DNA of 64,000 bases, from the NCBI RefSeq assembly GCF_010977555.1, contig NZ_CP048816.1:167493-231492 (forward strand), written 5' to 3'. A program made the position numbers and the translations under genes. Below the pieces are notes generated by a model that searched no databases, had not been told where the DNA came from, and saw only the letters and a list, made by a program, of their open reading frames with translations. The DNA comes from Caulobacter rhizosphaerae. GTDB lineage: Bacteria; Pseudomonadota; Alphaproteobacteria; Caulobacterales; Caulobacteraceae. This document shows, piece after piece, positions 18,197 through 27,674 of the stretch; position 1 is the stretch's first letter; each line of letters begins with the position of its first letter.

Positions 18197-19513
18197 ATGA
18201 AGCGTTTTCCCGACAATTTTCTCTGGGGCTCGGCGACGGCGCCCCACCAGGTCGAAGGCGGCAACGCCAATTCGGACTGCTGGGCGCTCGAGCAGGCCCG
18301 TCCCTCGATGTTCCAGGAGCCCTCGGGCGACTGCGTCGACCAGTGGAATCGTTTCAGTGACGACATCGCCATCCTCGCGGCCCTGGGCCTGAACACCTAC
18401 CGCTTCGGGATCGAGTGGGCGCGCATCGAGCCGCAGCCGGGCCAGTATTCGCAAGCCGCCCTGGACCACTATCAAAGATGTATCGACGCGTGCCTGCGCG
18501 TGGGCGTGGCCCCCATGCTGTCGTTCCATCACTTCACCTCGCCGGCCTGGATCACCCGCCTGGGCGGCCTGAACGATGCGGACTATCCTGAGCGGTTCGG
18601 TCGGTACTGCGCCCACGCGGCCGCGCGCCTGGACGGGTTTGACTGGGCCTGCACGTTCAACGAACTGAACGTGCCGGTGCTGGTCGAGCCGATGTTCAAT
18701 GAGAAGCTGCGCACGCCCGAGGCCGCGCCGGTGCTGGCCGCCGCCGAGGCCGCCCTGGGCGGGCCGCTGGCCAATTTCTTCCTGACCACGCCGCGCGATG
18801 TCCTGCTTACTCAGGGCCTGTCCGCCCACGCCGCGGGACGCGACGCCATCAAGTCCGTTCGTCCGTCCGTTCAGGTGGGCCTGACGTTGTCGATCCAGGA
18901 CGAACAGGCCGAGCCGGGCGGCGAGGTCCATCGCGACCGCCGACTGGAGAAGTACGTCGATCCCTTCCTGGACGCGGTGCGTGGCGACGACTTCATCGGG
19001 GTCCAGACCTATACACGCTACATCTCGCGGGCCGACGGCGGTTACGGCCCGGCCCCGGACGAGCGGGTGACCACCATGGGCTTTGCCGATCGCCCCCAGG
19101 CCCTGGCCCAGGTCTGCAGACGCGTCTGGGAGCGCACCAAGACGCCGATCATCGTCACCGAGAACGGCTGGGCGGGCGATCAGGACAAGCGGCGCGAACA
19201 GTTCATCGCCGAGGCGCTGGACCACCTCCATGGCGTCATCGGGGAAGGCGCGGACATCCGCGGCTACTACTATTGGACCCTTTTGGACAACTACGAATGG
19301 CTATCGGGCTACAGCCAGAAGTTTGGCCTCCTGGGCGTGGACCGCGCGACACAGCGCCGGCTGATCAAGCCCTCGGCCCTGACCCTGGGCCAGATCGCTC
19401 GAGATAACGGCCTTAGCCCCGCGTCCCCTATGCGCCGCGCCGAGTCCCTGACTGAGCGCGCGCCTTCGGCGGCGCGGCCGACCGGGGTCGGGGCGCCGTT
19501 GGGCATGGCGTGA
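18197..19513 (+). CDS. GH1 family beta-glucosidase/beta-glycosidase, cytoplasmic
   Basis: The 438-residue enzyme begins MKRFPDNFLWGSATAPHQVE, the classic GH1 start, with no signal peptide. The acid/base glutamate is Glu156 in TFNELNV (most GH1 enzymes have NEP here), and the nucleophile is Glu322 in IIVTENGW. YYYWTLLDNYEW near the C-terminus completes the pocket. It hydrolyses beta-linked glucosides or related sugars in the cytoplasm. Beside two exported alpha-L-rhamnosidases, a plausible substrate is the glucoside left after rhamnose removal, or an imported disaccharide. GAGAG precedes the ATG. Confidence 0.93.
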   Translation: MKRFPDNFLWGSATAPHQVEGGNANSDCWALEQARPSMFQEPSGDCVDQWNRFSDDIAILAALGLNTYRFGIEWARIEPQPGQYSQAALDHYQRCIDACLRVGVAPMLSFHHFTSPAWITRLGGLNDADYPERFGRYCAHAAARLDGFDWACTFNELNVPVLVEPMFNEKLRTPEAAPVLAAAEAALGGPLANFFLTTPRDVLLTQGLSAHAAGRDAIKSVRPSVQVGLTLSIQDEQAEPGGEVHRDRRLEKYVDPFLDAVRGDDFIGVQTYTRYISRADGGYGPAPDERVTTMGFADRPQALAQVCRRVWERTKTPIIVTENGWAGDQDKRREQFIAEALDHLHGVIGEGADIRGYYYWTLLDNYEWLSGYSQKFGLLGVDRATQRRLIKPSALTLGQIARDNGLSPASPMRRAESLTERAPSAARPTGVGAPLGMA

Positions 19514-19614
19514 GCCAACCGCGTCTGCGTTCCGGCGCTGCCGCGGCTTTACCGATCGCCAGCGCTTTGCCGCGCGCTGGCGAGGTCCTGACAAGCGGCG
19601 GCGGGAGGGCGGGC

Positions 19615-21195
19615 ATGAACCGTATCGATGTTTGGCTTAGAACAGGCGCGGCGCTCGGCGCGATGACCCTCGCCGCGGGGCTCTGGGGCTGCGCCCAGTC
19701 CCCCGCCGGCGCGGGACCCGCCGCACAGGATCTGGCCTTGGCGCCGGACGCGGCGAGATGCGCTGGCCTGGTTGGCGCCCGGATCGACGGCGGCCGGGTC
19801 GAAAGCGCGGAACGCGTCGCGCCGGGGGCGACGATCGCCACGGGCGAGACCGCTGGGGCGAAGGTCTCCACCGCTCTTTGCCGCGTGCGCCTGCGGCTCA
19901 ATCCCGTCGCCGACTCCGATATCCGGGTGGAGGTATGGTTGCCCGATACCTGGAACCACAAGCTCTTCGCCCTCGGCGGGGCAGGCTTTGACGGCGGCCT
20001 CAATCCCGGCGGCGGAGCGCTGCTCGGCAAGGCGACCGCTCAAGGCTACGCGTCCGTGGCCACGGATGTTGGGCACGCTCCCGTCGCCAACGCCGTGTCC
20101 TGGGCCCATGGCAAACCCCAGGCCGTGATCGACTTTGGCCATCGTGGCAACCACGTCGCCGCCGTCGCGGCCAAGCAACTGATCGGCGCCTATTACGGCC
20201 GCCCGGCCAAGCACGCCTATTTCCTGGGGTGCTCGAACGGCGGGCGCGACGGCGTCATGGAAGCCAGCCGCTATCCGGACGACTATGACGGCGTGATCGC
20301 CGGCGCCCCCGCGCGCCGCTATCTGGAGATCGTCACCCAGCTGATTTCCTATAGTCGGATCTCCAGCGAGGTTCCGACCCTGTCGTCGAAGCTGAACCTC
20401 GTGCACGGAGCCGTCATGGCCAAGTGCGACGGCCTGGACGGGGTCAAGGACGGGATCTTGGAAAATCCTCTGGCCTGCAAGTTCGACCCCGTCGAACTGC
20501 AATGCAAAGGCGCCGACAGCGCCGCCTGCCTCACCTCGGCCGAGGTCGACGGTTTCCGCAGGATCTATGGCGGGCTGCGTCTGAAATCCGGCGAGCGGGT
20601 CATCGGCGGGCCGGTCGTGGGCAGCGAGGGCGTGCCGGGCAACTGGGGCGCGTGGATCCTCTCCCCGATCGGCGCCATGGCCGGACAGGAAATCTACCGC
20701 TGGATGGTGTTCGATGATCCCAATTGGAAGGTGGAGACCTTCGACCTGGACCGGGACTATCCGGTCGCCAAGGCGCGCATCGGCGCGACCATCAACGCCG
20801 ACGAGCCGGACCTACGGGCGTTCGCCAAGCGCGGCGGTAAGCTGATCATGTACCAGGGCTGGGCCGATCCGGCGATCACGCCCCTGGAGACGATCAACTA
20901 TCTGCAAGCCGTGCGCGAAACCTCGCCCCAGGCAGCCAGCCAAGTCCGGCTGTTCATGGTCCCGGGGATGATGCACTGCGCCGGCGGACCCGGCGCGAAT
21001 GTCTTCGACATGCAGCCCGCGCTCGAGGCCTGGGTCGAGAAGGGCCAGGCGCCCGAACGCGTTGTCGCGACCGAAGCGGGCGGCGGCGATCCGCCGGCCA
21101 GCCGCCCGCTGTGCGCCTGGCCCAAGACCGCCCACTACAATGGGGCGGGCTCGACGCGCGACGCGGCCAACTTCACCTGCAAGGCCCCGGCCTGA
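19615..21195 (+). CDS. tannase/feruloyl esterase family lipoprotein
   Basis: From the ATG at 19615 (GGGAGGGCGGGC upstream) the protein has 526 residues. It starts MNRIDVWLRTGAALGAMTLA with lipobox GLWGC, so it is likely lipid-anchored. Family features are WNHKLFALGG, the nucleophile elbow GCSNGGRD, YDGVIAGAP, the catalytic Asp in WADPAITP and His in MMHCAGGPG. The Cys next to Ser and the Cys next to His match the disulfide-linked CS-D-HC arrangement of tannases and feruloyl esterases. It would hydrolyse gallate- or hydroxycinnamate-type esters in the periplasm or at the outer membrane. The open frame reaches back to overlap the GH1 stop, but that extension lacks a signal sequence. Confidence 0.92.
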   Translation: MNRIDVWLRTGAALGAMTLAAGLWGCAQSPAGAGPAAQDLALAPDAARCAGLVGARIDGGRVESAERVAPGATIATGETAGAKVSTALCRVRLRLNPVADSDIRVEVWLPDTWNHKLFALGGAGFDGGLNPGGGALLGKATAQGYASVATDVGHAPVANAVSWAHGKPQAVIDFGHRGNHVAAVAAKQLIGAYYGRPAKHAYFLGCSNGGRDGVMEASRYPDDYDGVIAGAPARRYLEIVTQLISYSRISSEVPTLSSKLNLVHGAVMAKCDGLDGVKDGILENPLACKFDPVELQCKGADSAACLTSAEVDGFRRIYGGLRLKSGERVIGGPVVGSEGVPGNWGAWILSPIGAMAGQEIYRWMVFDDPNWKVETFDLDRDYPVAKARIGATINADEPDLRAFAKRGGKLIMYQGWADPAITPLETINYLQAVRETSPQAASQVRLFMVPGMMHCAGGPGANVFDMQPALEAWVEKGQAPERVVATEAGGGDPPASRPLCAWPKTAHYNGAGSTRDAANFTCKAPA

Positions 21196-21325
21196 TTGAC
21201 GACCAGATTGAGGCCGCCAGGTTCAGCGGTCTCCCCGCGCCACGATGAGCCTCGCGGGCGCGACCGGCCGTAGGCGTCCGCGGCGCCGCTCTCCTCCCCG
21301 TCTTGCCTTCACCTTGACCCCGCGT

Positions 21326-21362
21326 CGCCGCCAAGATCTTCCGGTCTTGGCGGCGTTTTTTT
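21326..21362 (+). terminator. intrinsic terminator after the tannase-like gene
   Basis: CGCCGCCAAGA at 21326-21336 pairs with TCTTGGCGGCG at 21345-21355, followed by seven T residues. This is a textbook Rho-independent terminator for rightward transcription from 18197-21195. Confidence 0.92.
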
Positions 21363-21379
21363 GTCGTGTCGTGCGCCCC

Positions 21380-21412
21380 AAAAAAAGACGGCCAGCCCGG
21401 AAGGGCTGGCCG
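21380..21412 (-). terminator. intrinsic terminator for the leftward TonB receptor gene
   Basis: CGGCCAGCCC (21389-21398) and GGGCTGGCCG (21403-21412) form a 10-bp stem with a GGAA loop on the plus strand. Seven A residues at 21380-21386 become a T-run on the minus strand, so it terminates the leftward receptor transcript. Confidence 0.92.
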
Positions 21413-21447
21413 CTTAGTCGCTCCGAGAAGGGAAGGCAGTGCGGAGC

Positions 21448-24111
21448 TTAGAAGTGCTTGGTCAGGCCCATGTTGAAGAAGCGACCGATGGTCGAGCCGT
21501 TGGTCGGGACGGTCTGGCTCGGCGATACGTTGAGGAACGGCACCTTCTCGTTGAAGGCGTTGTCGATGTTCAGCGACAGCGTCATGCCGCGCGCCCAGCC
21601 TGGGTTTTGGCCTTGACCTTCGTCGAAGCGGTAGATGAAGGCCAGGTTGACGGGATCGAAGGAGCCGGTCTTGGTCTGTGAGCCCGCGCCGGTAACCTTG
21701 TAGCCCTGGCGATGGTTGAGCGTCGCCTGGGCCGTCAGCCCGCCCCAGTTCACCCCGCCCGTGGCGCTGAGCTGCAGCTTGCTGGTGTTGACGCCAAGCA
21801 GGTCGACCTTGCCCGCGCCGTCATAGGCCTCGCTGTCTCGATCGAGCAGACGCGTGGCGTAGAGGGTCGCGAACACCGAGCCGAAGTCGGTCGATTTGAC
21901 GTAGTTGGCGTTGAAGTCCAGGCCGGTGGCGTAGAGATTGCCCACGTTCTTGCGCCGCGCGTCCAGGATCAGATAGGGCGTGGTCGCGCCGTAGAGCGCC
22001 GCGATGTTCGGCGCGCCATCGATGAACATCCCGGCCGTGGCGGCCTGGGCCTGGGCCAGGGTCGGGTTGATGGTGATGAACTTCTGGAAGGCCGGAACCG
22101 TGAACAGCGAGGTCGGGAAGCCCGGCGGCGCCACGACGATCGTGTCCTTCAGCTTGATGTCCCAGTAGGTGACACCCGCCGTGAAGCCGGGAAGGCCGGT
22201 CGGCTTCCAGTCTGCGCCGATCGACCAGGTGTCGGCGGTCTGGGGTTTCAGGTCGGGATTGCCCCCCGCCAGCACGATCGTCGGGCGGAAGAGGTCGGTG
22301 ATCGGCGAGCCGGCGGCCCGGTAGGGGCTGACCGTGATGATCGAGGCGCGGGTGTCGACCGCGCCGGTGGTGTCGGCCAGGCTGGGAGCGTTGAACGAGG
22401 TGCCGTAGTTGCCGCGCAGCGTCAGACCGCCCGCCACGTCCCAGGTGAAGCCGATCTTGGGATTGGTCGTGCTGCCAAAGTCGCTGTAGTCGTCATAGCG
22501 GATCGAGGCGTCGAGCTTGAGCGCCTGCACCAGCGGCAAGGCGTTGGCCGACCCGATGACCGGCACGATGACCTGGCCGAAGACCGAGGACACGTTGCGG
22601 TGGGCGTTTTTCACGGACGCGCCGGCCGACGAGCCGCTGGGTCCGTTCACGCTGAACGCGTCGGACTCCTGGCGCTGCAGGTCGACCCCGATGGCGGCGC
22701 GGACATCGCCGCCCGGCAGGGAGAACAGCGGACCGTCGGCGATCATCCGGCCTTCGGTCAGGGTCTGGGTGCTGTGCGAGCTGTTGCCGTAGTTGACGAT
22801 GCCGGAGATGACGGCCGCGTTGGTCTGCGACAGATCGAACGGATTGAGCGCCGTGGCCGTCGTCGTTCCGGCCGCCGCGGCGGCCAGGGCGGTGGGGTTG
22901 AGGCCCGGCAGATGGGTGCCGGTCTTGCTGCGACCGTAGTTCAGCATGGTGTTGAGCTGCCAGTCGCCGCCCAGGCGGACCGTCAGGGTCGGGGTGACGC
23001 CATATTGGGTCAGCGAGGCGTCCGAACGCACGTAGTCGCCCAGGATCGGCGCGAAGCTGAAGGCGACCGACTCGCTGGTTCCCGGCGCCACGCGCACGAA
23101 GAAAGGATTGGTCTGCGGAATCGTCAGGCCGGTTGTGGTGCGTTGGGCGGCCTGCTGGGTCGTCTGGCGATCGGTATAGTAGGCCGTGGCGTGCAGGCTG
23201 ACGCGTTCGCCTAGCTCCTGGTTGAAGGCGCCGAAGAAGGAGTCCTGCTGTTCCTCCGGCACGATGTCCGAATAGAACGCCAGGTCACAGAGGTTGCGGG
23301 TGCCGGCCACCAGGCCGGGATAGGCGTAGTTGGTCGAGCCCACGGTGATGTTGGCCGCAGGGCAAGTGGCGACGCGATAGTCGTCGCCGCCCCGGTCGCG
23401 CAGGTCCTGGCGCGGCCAGTCGCGCTTGGAGGCCGACAGATTGGTGTTTTCGCTGTGGGAAATCGCCAGATAGGCCGAACCACCCGTCCAACTCGTGCCG
23501 CCGATCACGTTGACGTCGCCGGCCTGGTAGCCGCCCTTGGCCAGGCCGTAGTGCCCCGAGACCTCGACGCCGTCGAAGCTCTTGCGGGTGATGAAGTTGA
23601 TGATGCCGCCCACGGCGTCGGCCCCGTAGAGCGAGGAGCCGCCGTCGGCCATGATCTCGACCCGCTGCAGCACGCTGGGCGGCAGCATGTTGGAGTCCGG
23701 CGTGGTCATCAGGATGCCAGCGCCCACCATGTTGTGGCCGTCGACCAGAATAAGGGTGGTGTTGCCGCCCGAGCTGCCGAGATTGCGGATATTGGGGCGT
23801 TGCGTGGTGGCGCCGATGCCGGTGGTGGTCGACGGCGCGTAGCCGAACTGGCTGGACACGGCGGGAATCTGCGCCAGCACCTGCTGGTTGGTCAGGGCAC
23901 CGGTCGACTTGATCTTGGCCTCGTCCACCCCAATCACATTGGCGCCGACCGGGGCGACGCCGCGGATCAGGGTGCCGGTCACGACGATCTCGGAGACGAC
24001 GTCATCGTCGGTCTGGGCCTGGGCCGTGGACGATTGCGCGAATGCGGGCGCGCCCAACAGCGCGCTGATGGCGGCGCCATAGACGAAGATTGAACGGCTA
24101 CGAGAACGCAT
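21448..24111 (-). CDS. TonB-dependent outer-membrane receptor
   Basis: The 887-residue protein begins MRSRSRSIFVYGAAISALLG with a signal peptide ending near AFAQ. It has a plug domain (NIRNLGSSGGNTTLILVDGH; QRVEIMADGGSSLYGADAVG; GGIINFITRKSFDG) and a long beta-barrel region with typical receptor segments (LRGNYGTSFNAPSL, NPDLKPQTADTWSIG), ending in a C-terminal Phe. Such receptors import large or scarce ligands across the outer membrane with TonB energy. No SusD-like lipoprotein is adjacent, as is usual in Caulobacterales. GGGGGGAAG precedes the ATG. It is divergent from the GH78 rhamnosidase, so oligosaccharide or glycoside uptake is likely. Confidence 0.95.
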   Translation of the reverse strand: MRSRSRSIFVYGAAISALLGAPAFAQSSTAQAQTDDDVVSEIVVTGTLIRGVAPVGANVIGVDEAKIKSTGALTNQQVLAQIPAVSSQFGYAPSTTTGIGATTQRPNIRNLGSSGGNTTLILVDGHNMVGAGILMTTPDSNMLPPSVLQRVEIMADGGSSLYGADAVGGIINFITRKSFDGVEVSGHYGLAKGGYQAGDVNVIGGTSWTGGSAYLAISHSENTNLSASKRDWPRQDLRDRGGDDYRVATCPAANITVGSTNYAYPGLVAGTRNLCDLAFYSDIVPEEQQDSFFGAFNQELGERVSLHATAYYTDRQTTQQAAQRTTTGLTIPQTNPFFVRVAPGTSESVAFSFAPILGDYVRSDASLTQYGVTPTLTVRLGGDWQLNTMLNYGRSKTGTHLPGLNPTALAAAAAGTTTATALNPFDLSQTNAAVISGIVNYGNSSHSTQTLTEGRMIADGPLFSLPGGDVRAAIGVDLQRQESDAFSVNGPSGSSAGASVKNAHRNVSSVFGQVIVPVIGSANALPLVQALKLDASIRYDDYSDFGSTTNPKIGFTWDVAGGLTLRGNYGTSFNAPSLADTTGAVDTRASIITVSPYRAAGSPITDLFRPTIVLAGGNPDLKPQTADTWSIGADWKPTGLPGFTAGVTYWDIKLKDTIVVAPPGFPTSLFTVPAFQKFITINPTLAQAQAATAGMFIDGAPNIAALYGATTPYLILDARRKNVGNLYATGLDFNANYVKSTDFGSVFATLYATRLLDRDSEAYDGAGKVDLLGVNTSKLQLSATGGVNWGGLTAQATLNHRQGYKVTGAGSQTKTGSFDPVNLAFIYRFDEGQGQNPGWARGMTLSLNIDNAFNEKVPFLNVSPSQTVPTNGSTIGRFFNMGLTKHF

Positions 24112-24453
24112 GACGCTTCCCCCCTTTGGTTGGTGTTCTTATGATCGGCAGAAAGAAGCGATCAGTACCGTATGTTTGCATCTTTACCGCTGACTTTGCA
24201 AGCGGTATCGCTTGTTTGTTAATAAGGCGACGAGCCGCGATAGCGCGGCCGCGGAAGCGTTGGAGGAAGCGGGCTCAATGACCAGGCAGAACGGCACAGC
24301 GCATCGCAGCGTCGACCTTGAAGGGTTCGGCCAACGCGATGTGGCGTCCGACTCGGTGAGCCTGGCCAGACAGGTTCTCGCGCCGGCCACCCGCGCCGGC
24401 CCCTCGCCCGCCCACATCCAGACACGGTCGCCCTTCGGCGCGGAGAACTTGCC
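24112..24453. promoter_or_regulatory. divergent control region between TonB receptor and GH78 rhamnosidase
   Basis: The 342-base gap has an A+T-rich core at about 24140-24230. It contains an inverted repeat CAAGCG (24199-24204) / CGCTTG (24209-24214) with a 4-base spacer, and a CAGTACCGTATGTTT motif at 24163-24177. The repeat matches an element at 6537-6558. From 24240 to 24453 the DNA is GC-rich, with weak open frames that I do not accept as genes. Confidence 0.55.
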
Positions 24454-27400
24454 ATGATGAGTCGTCGAACCCTATTGGCCACGACGGGCGCGGCGTCCAT
24501 GGCCGGCGCGGCCGCCCCCGCTGAAGCCGCCGCGCTCGCATCGCCCAGACTTGTCGATCTCAAGGTCGAGTCGCTTGTCGCGCCGCTGGGCCTGGACACC
24601 CCGCGTCCGCATCTGTCCTGGCGCTTGGCCAGTGGACGGGCCGGAGCGCGGCAAGCCGCTTATCGGATCGGCGTCTCCTCCACCGCCGACAAGCTGGCGC
24701 GCGGGGATTTCGACCTGTGGGACACCGGCCGTATCGCTTCGGCCGACAGTCTTGGACACGTCTATGCCGGGGTCCAGCCGCCCGCCCGAAGCCGAGCCTT
24801 CTGGCGCGTGGAGGTCTGGGACGAGCTTGGCGCGCGCGCCGCCGCCGCCTCGTCCTGGGAAATGGGGCTGACGACGCCCCAGGATTGGTCGGCGCAGTGG
24901 ATCGCGGCCGAAGCCGAGCGCGATCGTCTGGACAGATTGGCCGGCTTTGACTGGGTATGGTCGGGTGAGGCTCAGCCGAAGCAATCCCGCAATTTCCGTC
25001 TCGGCTTTGACCTCAAGCACGCCGCCGAAGGCGTTCTCTTGGTTGGCGCGATTGATCGACTGGAGGCCGTCTGGATCGACGATCAGCCCCAGCCCGTCCT
25101 CCAAGCGGCGTCCATTGACTTCGCCAAGCCCCCGCTGACGGAAATTCCCGTGAAGCTGGCGGCGGGCCGTCACGTCGTCGCCGGGCAGGTGAAGGTCGAT
25201 GGCGGCATCCTGCCTTCGCCGTCCGGGGCGTTCGGCGCCCTGCTGCGCCTTGATCTGGCCGACGGCGGCAAGCTGTGGATTACCACCAAGGGCAGATGTC
25301 GGACCTCGCTGGAGAGCCCGGCCGGCTGGCGGACGCCGGACTTCGACGACAGCCCGTGGCCGATCGCCGAGCGGCTGGAAACCCAGCCAGCCACGCCCTG
25401 GCCGGCCAGGCCCGCGGTCTTGATGCGCAAGACGTTCGACGCCCGCGGCGCGATCGCCTCGGCCCGGCTTTACGCCTCGGCGCTGGGCGGGTTCCAGGCC
25501 CGGATCAACGGTCAACGGGTCGACGACGCGCTCATGGCCCCCGGCTATACCGACTATCGCCGCCGCACGCCCTATCGGACCTACGACGTCACGCGTCTGG
25601 TCAAGGCCGGTCCGAACGCCCTGGGCTTCTGGGTCGCCGACGGCTGGTTCGCCAGCGTCATTGCGCCGGGCTCGCGGTTCGCTCTGGGAGCCGCGCCGCG
25701 CCGCCTGCTCGCCCAGCTCGAGATCACCTATGTCGACGGTTCACGTCAGGTCGTGGCGACCGACCCGACCTGGAAGCTGCGGGAAAGCGCGGTCCGTTCG
25801 GCCGAAATCTACAACGGCGAGGTCTTCGACGCCCGTCTGGCGATCGAGGGCTGGGATCAACCAGGCCTGACGCCAAGCGGTTGGGAGGATGTGGCCAGCG
25901 CCCCGCCGCCGCCAGTCCCGCTCCGCGCCGACATCATCGCGCCGGTCCGGGTCACCCAGGTGCTTGCTCCGGTCAAGCGCACCGACCTGTCAGACGACGT
26001 CGCGGTTTTCGATTTTGGCCAGAACTTCGCCGGGGTCCCCCAGGTCTCGTTGCTGGGCCCCGAGGGCGGCGTGGTGACGATGAAGTTCGCCGAGGTCCTC
26101 ACCGCCGACGGCCGCGCCGACCAGGCCAACCTGCGCGCGGCGCGCGCCACCGATCGCTATGTCTGCGCGGGCGCGACCAAGGGTGAGACCTATCAGCCCG
26201 CCTTCACCTTCCATGGCTTTCGATACGTCGAGGTCTCCGGTCTGAGAGGCCTGAAGCGTTTCGATCTCAAGGCCGGGGTGATCCACACCGACCTGCCGCT
26301 GACGGCCAGCGTCGCGATCCAGGATCCGACCATCCAGGGCCTTTGGCGCAACGCGCTGTGGAGTCAGCGTTCGAACTTCGTGGGCATACCCACCGACTGC
26401 CCGCAGCGAGACGAAAGGCTTGGATGGACCGGCGACGCCCAGGTGTTCTGGGACGCGGCCGCCTTCAACATGGACGTGGAGCTTTTCACGCGCCGGTTCA
26501 TGGAAGAACTGCGTCTGGCCCAGGACGTCGAGGGGGGCTTTCCGATCTTCGCGCCCATCGCCAGCGGCCCGCCGGCTTCCATTGGACCCACGCCGGGCTG
26601 GTCGGACGCCGGCGTCGTGCTGCCCTGGACGGCCTGGCGGCGTTCGGGGTCCACCGCCGTGATCGAGGAAAACTGGGACGCCATGCGGCGCTATCTCGCC
26701 GCGATCGCCAAGGCCAATCCCGACGGCCTTTGGAGCCACAAGCGCGGCATCGACTTTGGCGATTGGCTGGCTTTGGACGCCAAGTCGCCCTGGGACGAAA
26801 CCACCCCCAAGGGCCTGATCGCCACGGCGCTTTGGGCGCACAACTGCGCGATGATGGCGGACATGGCCCTGGCCACGGGGCGGCGGGAGGAGGCCGCGGA
26901 CTTCCAGGCCCAGCGCGAGCGCATCGTCGCCGCGTTCCTGAAGGCCTTTGTCCAGGGCGACGGGCAGATCGGCAACGGCAGCCAGACGAGCTACATCCTG
27001 CCGCTGCGCTTTGACCTGTTGACGCCCGCCCAGCGCCTGGACGCCGGCGCGCGTCTGGCCGCGGCGATCCAGGCCCGCGGCTCGCTGACCACCGGCTTCC
27101 TGGGTACCCCCTACATCCTGGACGCCCTGGCCGACAGCGGCCAGGCTGGCCTGGCCATGTCGCTCCTGACGCGCCGCAGCTTCCCCTCTTGGGGCTACAT
27201 GCTCGACAAGGGGGCGACCACTATGTGGGAGCGCTGGAACAGCGACACCGGCGACGTGGCGATGAACTCCTACAATCACTACGCCTTGGGCGCGGTCAGC
27301 GGGTTCATCATGCGACGCCTGGTCGGCATCGACGTCCTCGAGCCGGGCTTCCGCCGTATCCTCGTGCGTCCGCTGATCACCGCCAGCTCGCGGCAGGGCG

Positions 27401-27654
27401 CGGGCAAGCATGTCTCGCCGATGGGCCTGATCCAGACCGACTGGCGCGTTTCCCAGGCAGGCCAATTGAGTCTGGCCCTGGAGATACCCGCCAACGCCAC
27501 GGCCCAGCTCGTCCTGCCCAAGGGGCGCTACAGGCGCAATGGCGCGCCGCTGGCGCCGGCGAGCGTCGCCGCTCGCCAGGCGTCCGACGCGGTCTTCGAA
27601 CTGGCCGCCGGATCGCACCGGATCGATGGCGACATCCAGGCGCTTTCGGCCTGA
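24454..27654 (+). CDS. GH78 alpha-L-rhamnosidase, exported
   Basis: The 1066-residue protein begins MMSRRTLLATTGAASMAGAA, a twin-arginine-type signal. The order of domains fits bacterial GH78 enzymes: an N-terminal beta-sandwich region (SWRLASGRAGARQAAYRI), a carbohydrate-binding-like domain (about 300-430), the (alpha/alpha)6 barrel with catalytic DERLGWTGDAQ at about residues 651-661, a later glutamate in TTMWERWNS at about 924, and a C-terminal beta domain. It releases terminal alpha-L-rhamnose from glycosides or polysaccharides in the periplasm. GGAGAA precedes the start. The next hydrolase begins 20 bases after its stop. Confidence 0.95.
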   Translation: MMSRRTLLATTGAASMAGAAAPAEAAALASPRLVDLKVESLVAPLGLDTPRPHLSWRLASGRAGARQAAYRIGVSSTADKLARGDFDLWDTGRIASADSLGHVYAGVQPPARSRAFWRVEVWDELGARAAAASSWEMGLTTPQDWSAQWIAAEAERDRLDRLAGFDWVWSGEAQPKQSRNFRLGFDLKHAAEGVLLVGAIDRLEAVWIDDQPQPVLQAASIDFAKPPLTEIPVKLAAGRHVVAGQVKVDGGILPSPSGAFGALLRLDLADGGKLWITTKGRCRTSLESPAGWRTPDFDDSPWPIAERLETQPATPWPARPAVLMRKTFDARGAIASARLYASALGGFQARINGQRVDDALMAPGYTDYRRRTPYRTYDVTRLVKAGPNALGFWVADGWFASVIAPGSRFALGAAPRRLLAQLEITYVDGSRQVVATDPTWKLRESAVRSAEIYNGEVFDARLAIEGWDQPGLTPSGWEDVASAPPPPVPLRADIIAPVRVTQVLAPVKRTDLSDDVAVFDFGQNFAGVPQVSLLGPEGGVVTMKFAEVLTADGRADQANLRAARATDRYVCAGATKGETYQPAFTFHGFRYVEVSGLRGLKRFDLKAGVIHTDLPLTASVAIQDPTIQGLWRNALWSQRSNFVGIPTDCPQRDERLGWTGDAQVFWDAAAFNMDVELFTRRFMEELRLAQDVEGGFPIFAPIASGPPASIGPTPGWSDAGVVLPWTAWRRSGSTAVIEENWDAMRRYLAAIAKANPDGLWSHKRGIDFGDWLALDAKSPWDETTPKGLIATALWAHNCAMMADMALATGRREEAADFQAQRERIVAAFLKAFVQGDGQIGNGSQTSYILPLRFDLLTPAQRLDAGARLAAAIQARGSLTTGFLGTPYILDALADSGQAGLAMSLLTRRSFPSWGYMLDKGATTMWERWNSDTGDVAMNSYNHYALGAVSGFIMRRLVGIDVLEPGFRRILVRPLITASSRQGAGKHVSPMGLIQTDWRVSQAGQLSLALEIPANATAQLVLPKGRYRRNGAPLAPASVAARQASDAVFELAAGSHRIDGDIQALSA

Positions 27655-27674
27655 CCATGTGGGGGAATAGGGAC

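Noticed and set aside
24212..24457. 81-codon frame ahead of the GH78 gene
   Set aside because: It begins at a TTG inside the operator region and has no ribosome site or recognisable features.
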